Of a DNA stretch of 5,084 nucleotides, positions 1 to 4,101 are shown in pieces. A model generated the notes under the pieces. That model worked only from the letters and a program-made list of their open reading frames with translations. It did no database searches and was not told the DNA's origin. Positions within the stretch are counted from its first letter, which is position 1. The number at the start of each line of letters is the position of its first letter. The translations under genes and the position numbers were made by a program. This DNA comes from Acidobacteriota bacterium (GTDB lineage Bacteria > Acidobacteriota > Terriglobia > Terriglobales > SCQP01): contig JAKAOE010000186.1 of assembly GCA_021823305.1 (NCBI GenBank), positions 1 through 5,084 on the forward strand, given 5' to 3'.

Positions 1-189
1 CGCGATGGCCGCGTACGCCGCCGGCCGCCATCCCCGCCGCGCCATCCGCAGCCAGTCCGCCGCCCGCCGCCGCCGTACTCGCACCGGCTTGGCGCGCCGC
101 CGGTAGCCGGCCTCCAGCCCCTCGCCTTCGGGCTCGGCGGCGCGAGGCAGATCGTCGTCCGCGTCCCGCAGGTGATCCCGCTCCGCCAT
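1..189 (-). CDS. ftsQ: Cell-division protein FtsQ, N-terminal 63 residues, runs off the left edge
   Basis: FtsQ is a single-pass inner-membrane divisome protein that links early and late division proteins through its periplasmic POTRA and beta domains. Only the N-terminus is visible. It reads MAERDHLRD, then an acidic stretch (about residues 9-26), then a very basic segment (about 29-51, with GYRRRAKPVRVRRRR), then an Ala-rich hydrophobic start (AAYAAAIA) that looks like the beginning of the membrane helix. A basic cytoplasmic tail followed by one helix is the expected FtsQ layout. The ATG at 189-187 lies two bases after the murC stop, with no clear Shine-Dalgarno sequence, so translation is probably coupled to murC. 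Direct murC-ftsQ adjacency is typical of dcw clusters and is the main support. No POTRA domain is visible because the gene is cut, so another short-tailed membrane protein is possible. Confidence 0.68.
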   Translation of the reverse strand, partial: MAERDHLRDADDDLPRAAEPEGEGLEAGYRRRAKPVRVRRRRAADWLRMARRGWRPAAYAAIA

Positions 190-191
190 CG

Positions 192-1649
192 TCAACGCGC
201 GCGCGGCGCCGTCCGCGCCGCCGCCCCGCGCTGCGCCAGCGCCGCCAGCAGCTTGTCGCCCAGGCCGGACACGCTGCCCGCCCCCTGCGTCAGGATCAGA
301 TCGTGCGGCCGCGCCGCCGCCGCCGCCGCCGCGATCGCCGTCTCCGCGTCGCCGGCGTACTCACACGCCGCGCCCCCCGCCCGCGCCCGCTCCGCCAGCC
401 GCTCCGCGCTCACCCCCGCGATCGGCGCCTCCCCCGCGGAATAGATGTCCAGCAGCCAGCTCGCGTCCGCCAACCCCAGCACCTGCGCGAACTCGCCCTC
501 CAGAAAATGCGTGCGCGTATACCGGTGCGGCTGGAAGATCATCAGTACCCGCCCCGGCGGCTCGCTCGCCGTCGCCACCTGCCGCGCCGCGCGCAGCGTT
601 GCCGCCAGCTCCGTGGGATGATGTCCGTAATCGTCCACCACGGTCACGCCGCCCGCCTCGCCCCGGATCTGGAAGCGCCGGTCCACGCCGCGAAAGCCCG
701 CGATCGCCGTCCGGATCATCTCCAGGTCCCGCCCCAGCAGCAGCCCCACTCCCACCGCCGCCGTCGCGTTCAGCACGTTGTGCAGCCCCGGCCGCGCCAG
801 CCGGAACTCGCCCAGGTCCGGGCTGCCCAGCGTCTCCCGCCCGAACAGGTGCGCCGCCGCCGCCGTCGCCCGCAGCCGGAAGCGCGACTCCAGCCCCGCC
901 AGCCGCGGTTCCACCACCTGCAGCTCGCTCTCCGCGTGCAACCCGTAGGTCAGCACCCGCCGCCGGAAGCGCCCCACGATCGACCGCGTCGCATCGTCGT
1001 CAGCGCCCGCCAGCACCGTGCCGTAAAACGGCACCCGGTTGGCGAACTCCACGAACGCCGCTTGAATGTCCTCCAGGTCCCGGTAGCAGTCCAGATGCTC
1101 GCGGTCCAGGTTCGTGATCACCGCCACGATCGGCGATAGTTGCAGAAACGAGCGGTCGCTCTCGTCCGCCTCCGCCACCAGGTAGGCCGAGCTCCCCAGC
1201 CGCGCGTTCGAGCCGATCGAGTCCAGCCGCCCCCCCACCACCACCGTCGGGTCCAGCCCCACCCCCGCCAGCACCGTCGCAATCAGCGAGGTCGTGGTCG
1301 TCTTGCCGTGCATCCCCGCCACCGCGATGCCGAACTTCAGCCGCATCAGCTCGGCCAGCATCTCCGCCCGCGGAATCACCGGAATCTGCCCCGCCCGCGC
1401 CGCCTGCACTTCGGGATTGTCCGCCGCCACCGCGCTCGACACCACCACCACTTCCGCGTCGCCCAGGTTCTCCGCCGCGTGCCCGATCGCGATCCGTGCC
1501 CCCAGGCCCGCCAGCCGCTCCGTGATCGCCGACGCGCGCACGTCCGAGCCCGACACCGGCCAGCCCTGCACCAGCAGCACCTCGGCGATCCCGCTCATCC
1601 CGATCCCGCCGATGCCGACAAAATGGACCCGAAACACGCGCGACAGCAT
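192..1649 (-). CDS. murC: UDP-N-acetylmuramate--L-alanine ligase MurC
   Basis: MurC is the cytoplasmic ATP-dependent ligase that adds L-Ala to UDP-MurNAc, the first amino acid of the peptidoglycan stem peptide. The 485-residue product has the usual Mur ligase length and order: N-terminal UDP-binding domain with HFVGIGGIGMSG (9-20); ATP-binding P-loop AGMHGKTTTT (111-120); EADESD (160-165) and NLDREHLD (180-187) in the central domain; RPGLHNVLNATAA (286-298); and C-terminal domain motifs VVDDYGHHPTE (337-347) and FQPHRYTRT (372-380). The frame stays open upstream to 1895. I chose the ATG at 1649 because MLSRVFRVHFVG aligns with the usual MurC N-terminus and has GGAAAG seven to ten bases before it; an ATG four codons earlier (1661) lacks spaced ribosome-binding sequence. 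Residues 440-446 are seven Ala, all GCG codons. Codons mostly end in G, unlike the C-ending codons of the divergent operon. Confidence 0.97.
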   Translation of the reverse strand: MLSRVFRVHFVGIGGIGMSGIAEVLLVQGWPVSGSDVRASAITERLAGLGARIAIGHAAENLGDAEVVVVSSAVAADNPEVQAARAGQIPVIPRAEMLAELMRLKFGIAVAGMHGKTTTTSLIATVLAGVGLDPTVVVGGRLDSIGSNARLGSSAYLVAEADESDRSFLQLSPIVAVITNLDREHLDCYRDLEDIQAAFVEFANRVPFYGTVLAGADDDATRSIVGRFRRRVLTYGLHAESELQVVEPRLAGLESRFRLRATAAAAHLFGRETLGSPDLGEFRLARPGLHNVLNATAAVGVGLLLGRDLEMIRTAIAGFRGVDRRFQIRGEAGGVTVVDDYGHHPTELAATLRAARQVATASEPPGRVLMIFQPHRYTRTHFLEGEFAQVLGLADASWLLDIYSAGEAPIAGVSAERLAERARAGGAACEYAGDAETAIAAAAAAARPHDLILTQGAGSVSGLGDKLLAALAQRGAAARTAPRAR

Positions 1650-1690
1650 CTTGCTTTCCATCCTACCCGCGCCCGCCGCGCGCGTGCTAG

Positions 1691-1696
1691 ATACTA
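1691..1696 (-). promoter_or_regulatory. Possible -10 element for murC
   Basis: On the minus strand the sequence TAGTAT fits the TANNNT pattern of a sigma-70-type -10 box. It would give a leader of roughly 35 bases before the murC ATG at 1649. It lies in the only AT-rich patch upstream of the gene. No good -35 hexamer is found 16-18 bases further upstream, where the DNA is GC only, so this is a weak call. Confidence 0.22.
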
Positions 1697-1733
1697 CTTG
1701 GGCGTTGCGCGGCCGCCGCCCCCCTATTTGCTC

Positions 1734-1739
1734 TAAAAT
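1734..1739 (+). promoter_or_regulatory. Possible -10 element for the gmhB-hldA-hldC operon or a leader RNA
   Basis: TAAAAT matches the TATAAT consensus at five of six bases and lies in the most AT-rich stretch of the window (CTATTTGCTCTAAAATTG). No convincing -35 box is correctly spaced; TTGCGC at 1705-1710 is 23 bases away, too far. If used, transcription would begin near 1746 and the gmhB message would have a leader of about 260 bases covering the structured region. Confidence 0.3.
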
Positions 1740-1844
1740 TGACCAGCACGCGGCAGGTCCCGAGTCGCGCCAGCTTGACCGGAGCGAGATTGCAGGGGCA
1801 GGGCTGCGAACCGGGATGGTCGTAATTTCGAAGCGGGAGAACGT

Positions 1845-1862
1845 CGCAGCGAGCTCGCTGCG
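1845..1862. repeat. Perfect 18-bp palindrome
   Basis: CGCAGCGAGCTCGCTGCG reads identically on both strands. As RNA it would fold into a 7-bp hairpin with a four-base loop. As DNA it could be a symmetric binding site for a dimeric regulator between the two divergent units. It is not followed by a T-run, so it is not an intrinsic terminator. Confidence 0.8.
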
Positions 1863-1915
1863 GAGGCGTGACTCTCTGGAAGGGGCGAGGCGCAAGCGAT
1901 GCTAGGACGCAGGGA

Positions 1916-1960
1916 GGCCGGCCTAGGAGCGTACAGGGACGTACGTGACGACGGCCGGCC
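1916..1960 (+). repeat. Inverted repeat forming a nested hairpin
   Basis: GGCCGGCC at 1916-1923 and again at 1953-1960 is self-complementary and forms an 8-bp outer stem. Inside, GCGTAC (1929-1934) pairs with GTACGT (1941-1946, one G.U) around the loop AGGGAC. Between the two stems G1926-C1949 can pair, and A1928/G1947 and G1927/A1948 can form tandem G.A pairs. The direct repeat GACGCAG lies on both sides, at 1906-1912 and 1971-1977. Confidence 0.7.
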
Positions 1961-2009
1961 GACCGAGGACGACGCAGCGCGCCGCGCATCGCCCCGCCCT
2001 GCCCGTCTC

Positions 2010-2582
2010 ATGCGTCCGGCCATCTTCTTCGATCGCGACGGCACCCTCAACGAAGAGGTCGGCTACGCCGGGCGTGCCGAGGACTTCCACATTTTTCCCG
2101 TCGCCCCCGCCGCCGTCCGGCGCGTCAATCAGGCCGGCTTGGCCGCGGTCGTGATCACCAATCAGGCTGGCATCGCCCGCGGCCTGTTCCCCGAGTCCGC
2201 CGTCGAGACCCTCCACACCCTGCTGCGTGCCCGCCTCGATGCCGCCGGCGCCCGCCTCGACGCCGTCTATTACTGCCCGCATCACCCCGAAGGCCCCGTC
2301 CCCGCCTACACCCGCGTCTGCGACTGCCGCAAGCCGCAGCCCGGCATGCTGCGCCGCGCCGCCCGGGAGCTCGATCTCGACCTCGCCGCCTCCTGGGTCG
2401 TCGGCGACCGCCGCATGGACGTCGCCGTCGCCCATGCCGTCGGTGCCCGCGCGGTGCTGGTCAAAACCGGGTACGGCGCGCGCGAGCTCGCCGATGGCGA
2501 TGTGCTTGCCGCTCAGCCCGACGCCATCGCCGACGACGCCCTAGCCGCCGTGCGCGCCATCCTGCGGCAGGATCCGCGATGA
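2010..2582 (+). CDS. gmhB: D-glycero-beta-D-manno-heptose 1,7-bisphosphate 7-phosphatase GmhB
   Basis: GmhB is a cytoplasmic HAD-superfamily phosphatase that removes the 7-phosphate of heptose 1,7-bisphosphate in ADP-heptose synthesis. The 190-residue product has the family length. HAD motif I is FFDRDGTLN with nucleophile Asp8 and acid/base Asp10. Motif II is VITNQAG with Thr50. The GmhB zinc loop is CPHHPEG followed by CDCRKPQPG, with ligands Cys89, His91, Cys104 and Cys106; Lys108 serves as motif III. Motif IV is VGDRRMD with Asp133 and Asp137. The frame is open from an ATG at 1899, but I chose the ATG at 2010 because family members start only a few residues before FFDRDGT. No Shine-Dalgarno sequence precedes 2010, and the proposed long-range stem ends 14 bases upstream. 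The stop overlaps the hldA start by four bases (ATGA). The histidinol-phosphatase relative is less likely given the zinc loop and the neighbours. Confidence 0.94.
   Translation: MRPAIFFDRDGTLNEEVGYAGRAEDFHIFPVAPAAVRRVNQAGLAAVVITNQAGIARGLFPESAVETLHTLLRARLDAAGARLDAVYYCPHHPEGPVPAYTRVCDCRKPQPGMLRRAARELDLDLAASWVVGDRRMDVAVAHAVGARAVLVKTGYGARELADGDVLAAQPDAIADDALAAVRAILRQDPR
2569..2572 (+). promoter_or_regulatory. Ribosome-binding site supporting the hldA start
   Basis: AGGA lies six bases before the ATG at 2579, inside the last codons of gmhB. It supports this start and suggests hldA can be initiated independently as well as by coupling through the ATGA overlap. It is the clearest Shine-Dalgarno-like site of the rightward operon. 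Confidence 0.5.
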
Positions 2583-3595
2583 GCTCCAGCCTGGTTGCGG
2601 CCGCCGCCCCCTACGCCGGCCTGCGCCGCTATCTGCGCCGCTTTCCCCGCCTCACCGTCGCCGTCTGGGGCGACCTCGTCGCCGACGAGTTCCTCGACGG
2701 CGAAATCGCCCGCGTCTCGCGCGAAGCCCCCGTGCTCATCCTCAAGCGCCGCCGCCGCGCCATCGCCGCCGGCGGCGCCGCCAACGCCGTCGCCAACCTC
2801 GCCGCCCTGGGCGTGCGCGTGCGCGTCCTCGGCCTGCTCGGCGACGACGAGTCCGGCGCCGCCCTGCGCCAGTTGTTCGCCCGCTGGGGCGTGACCACCG
2901 GCGGCGTCCTCACCCTCCGCGGCCGCCCCACCCCCACTAAGACCCGCATCCTCGCCCACCACCCCCACACCAGCCCGCAGCAGGTGGTGCGCGTGGACTT
3001 CGAGCCGCCGCCGCCGCCCGCTGCCGCCGCCCGCTGGCTGGCGCGTGCCGCCCGCCGCGCCCTGCGCGGCGCCCACGCCCTGCTCGTCTCCGACTACGGC
3101 TACGGCGCCGTCTCCCCCGCCGCCGCCGCCGCCGCCCGCGCCCTGCTGCCGCCCCCGCGCCTGCTCGCCGTTGATGCCCGCTTCCAGATCGCCGCCTACC
3201 GCGGCGCGTCCGCCGCCACTCCCAACGAAGCCGAGCTCGAGGCCGCCTTCCACGCCCCCGTCGCCACCCCCGGGGAACTCGATCGCGCCGGCCGCCGCCT
3301 CCGCGCCCGCCTCGGCTGCGCCCATCTCCTCGTCACCCGCGGCCGCGACGGCATGGCGCTGTTCGAGCCTGGCCGCCGCACCCGCCACTGGCCCGTCTTC
3401 GGCTCGCAGCAGGCGCTCGACGTCACCGGCGCCGGCGATACCGTGATCGCCGTCTTCACCGCCGCCCTCGCCGCCGGCGCCTCCGGGGCCGAAGCCGCCG
3501 AACTCGCCAACTGCGCCGGCGGCCTCGTGGTGATGAAGCCCGGCACTGCCACCGTCACCCGCTCCGAGCTCGCCGCCGCCCTTTCTGGCGCCTGA
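2579..3595 (+). CDS. hldA: D-glycero-beta-D-manno-heptose-7-phosphate kinase HldA (RfaE domain I)
   Basis: This cytoplasmic PfkB/ribokinase-family enzyme phosphorylates heptose 7-phosphate at O-1, giving the 1,7-bisphosphate used by GmhB. The 338 residues match the kinase half of bifunctional HldE. Visible features are VWGDLVADEF (29-38), ARVSREAPV (44-52, the substrate-binding stretch typical of RfaE), GGAANAVANLAALG (65-78, PfkB signature 1), TPTKTRI (118-124), QQVVRVD (134-140), SDYGYG (171-176), TPNEAEL (214-220), VTRGRDGMALF (252-262), and DVTGAGDT (281-288) with catalytic base Asp287. VVMKPGTATV (317-326) matches the conserved HldE end. Low-complexity Pro/Ala segments (142-151, 180-193) reflect GCC/CCG triplet runs. 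It overlaps gmhB by four bases and hldC by one (TGATG), so the three are almost certainly co-translated. The kinase and transferase are separate proteins here, unlike E. coli HldE. A generic sugar kinase is unlikely given SREAPV and the context. Confidence 0.94.
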   Translation: MSSSLVAAAAPYAGLRRYLRRFPRLTVAVWGDLVADEFLDGEIARVSREAPVLILKRRRRAIAAGGAANAVANLAALGVRVRVLGLLGDDESGAALRQLFARWGVTTGGVLTLRGRPTPTKTRILAHHPHTSPQQVVRVDFEPPPPPAAAARWLARAARRALRGAHALLVSDYGYGAVSPAAAAAARALLPPPRLLAVDARFQIAAYRGASAATPNEAELEAAFHAPVATPGELDRAGRRLRARLGCAHLLVTRGRDGMALFEPGRRTRHWPVFGSQQALDVTGAGDTVIAVFTAALAAGASGAEAAELANCAGGLVVMKPGTATVTRSELAAALSGA

Positions 3596-4083
3596 TGCCC
3601 GCGCGCGCCAAAATCCTCGCCCTCCCGCAACTCGTCGCCCAGGTCCGTGCCTGGCAGGCCGCCGGCGACACCGTCGTCTTCGCCAACGGCTGCTTCGATC
3701 TCCTCCACGTCGGTCACGTCCGCTACCTGCAAGCCGCCGCCGCCCTCGGCGCCCGCCTCGTCGTCGCTCTCAACAGCGACGCCTCCGCCCGCCGCCTCAA
3801 AGGTCCCGGCCGCCCGGTCGCCTCCGAGTTGGCGCGCGCCGAGGTCGTCGCCGCCGTACGCGGCGTCTCCGCCGTCGTCGTCTTCGATGAGCCCACCGTC
3901 GAGCCCCTGCTCCGCGCCCTCCGCCCCGCCATCCACGCCAAGGGCACCGACTACACTCCCGCCACCGTTCCCGAAGCCGCCGTCGCCGCCGAGCTCGGCA
4001 TCCAGGTCCGCATCGCCGGCGATCCCAAGCGCCACTCCAGCGCCGAGCTCCTCCGCCGCCTGCGCCCCGGTGCCGGCTGCTGA
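3595..4083 (+). CDS. hldC: D-glycero-beta-D-manno-heptose 1-phosphate adenylyltransferase HldC (RfaE domain II)
   Basis: This cytoplasmic nucleotidyltransferase joins AMP from ATP to heptose 1-phosphate, making ADP-D,D-heptose and pyrophosphate. The 162-residue product matches the C-terminal half of HldE. It has NGCFDLLHVGHVRYL (31-45) containing the HxGH nucleotide-binding motif (His38, His41), LNSDASARRLKGPGRPV (59-75), FDEPT (97-101) and HAKGTDYTP (114-122), where KG.DY is typical of RfaE domain II. The C-terminal GDPKRHSSAELLRRL (142-156) replaces the more usual STT(N/S) ending with HSS. The ATG at 3595 overlaps the hldA stop by one base and has no Shine-Dalgarno sequence, so translational coupling is likely. 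Glycerol-3-phosphate cytidylyltransferase and FAD synthetase share the fold, but position between hldA and a heptosyltransferase settles the assignment. Confidence 0.93.
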   Translation: MPARAKILALPQLVAQVRAWQAAGDTVVFANGCFDLLHVGHVRYLQAAAALGARLVVALNSDASARRLKGPGRPVASELARAEVVAAVRGVSAVVVFDEPTVEPLLRALRPAIHAKGTDYTPATVPEAAVAAELGIQVRIAGDPKRHSSAELLRRLRPGAGC

Positions 4084-4101
4084 CGATACACTGAACCTAT
4101 C

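Larger units (their letters stand above)
1777..1995 (+). ncRNA. Candidate structured leader or small RNA upstream of gmhB, family unknown
   Basis: The plus strand can form several hairpins in series. These are GACC (1777-1780) with GGTC (1818-1821) enclosing GCAG/CTGC (1792-1795 and 1804-1807); the 1845-1862 palindrome; and a long-range stem of 1882-1893 with 1984-1995 (11 of 12 positions paired, one G.A mismatch), which encloses the 1916-1960 hairpin. The plus strand is purine- and G-rich, opposite to the flanking genes. The non-Watson-Crick pairs are G.U and G.A, which RNA of this strand tolerates better than its complement would. No known riboswitch, tmRNA, RNase P, SRP or 6S signature was recognised. 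GC-rich DNA folds easily by chance, so confidence is limited. Confidence 0.33.
1650..2009. other. Divergent intergenic region between murC and gmhB, no credible protein gene
   Basis: These 360 bases separate the two divergent transcription units. Part 1691-1740 is a relative AT-rich island that may hold promoters for both directions. Part 1777-1995 is G-rich on the plus strand and full of inverted repeats. Frames are open on both strands here only because GC-rich DNA has few stops; the translations are Arg/Pro/Ala-rich and show no family motif. I found no tRNA, rRNA, CRISPR or insertion-sequence signature. No hairpin followed by a T-run, as in an intrinsic terminator, is present. Confidence 0.75.

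Noticed and set aside
303..1139. 278-residue Arg-rich frame on the plus strand
   Set aside because: Antisense to murC, whose ligase motifs are complete. The frame is open only because of base composition; the same applies to 1140-1736 and 1294-1905.
1739..1780. TTGACC at 1739-1744 and 1775-1780 as -35 boxes on the plus strand
   Set aside because: At 16-18 bases downstream of each there is only GC-rich sequence with no -10-like hexamer.
1650..1895. 82-residue N-terminal extension of MurC from an ATG at 1895
   Set aside because: The extension has no MurC homology and would overrun the promoter-like region. The ATG at 1649 matches the family N-terminus and has a spaced GGAAAG.
1916..1960. Rho-independent terminator
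   Set aside because: The hairpin is strong, but no T-run follows on either strand and both flanking genes start, rather than end, around it.
1899..2009. 37-residue N-terminal extension of GmhB from an ATG at 1899
   Set aside because: GmhB proteins begin just before the FFDRDGT motif, and the extension runs through the inverted repeat region.
1687..2050. Small minus-strand proteins of 100 and 105 residues in the intergenic region
   Set aside because: Arg/Pro/Ser-rich translations without domain or start signal, running into gmhB in antisense.
2513..3388. 291-residue minus-strand frame
   Set aside because: Antisense to the gmhB end and hldA; Gly/Ala-rich low-complexity translation with no motif.
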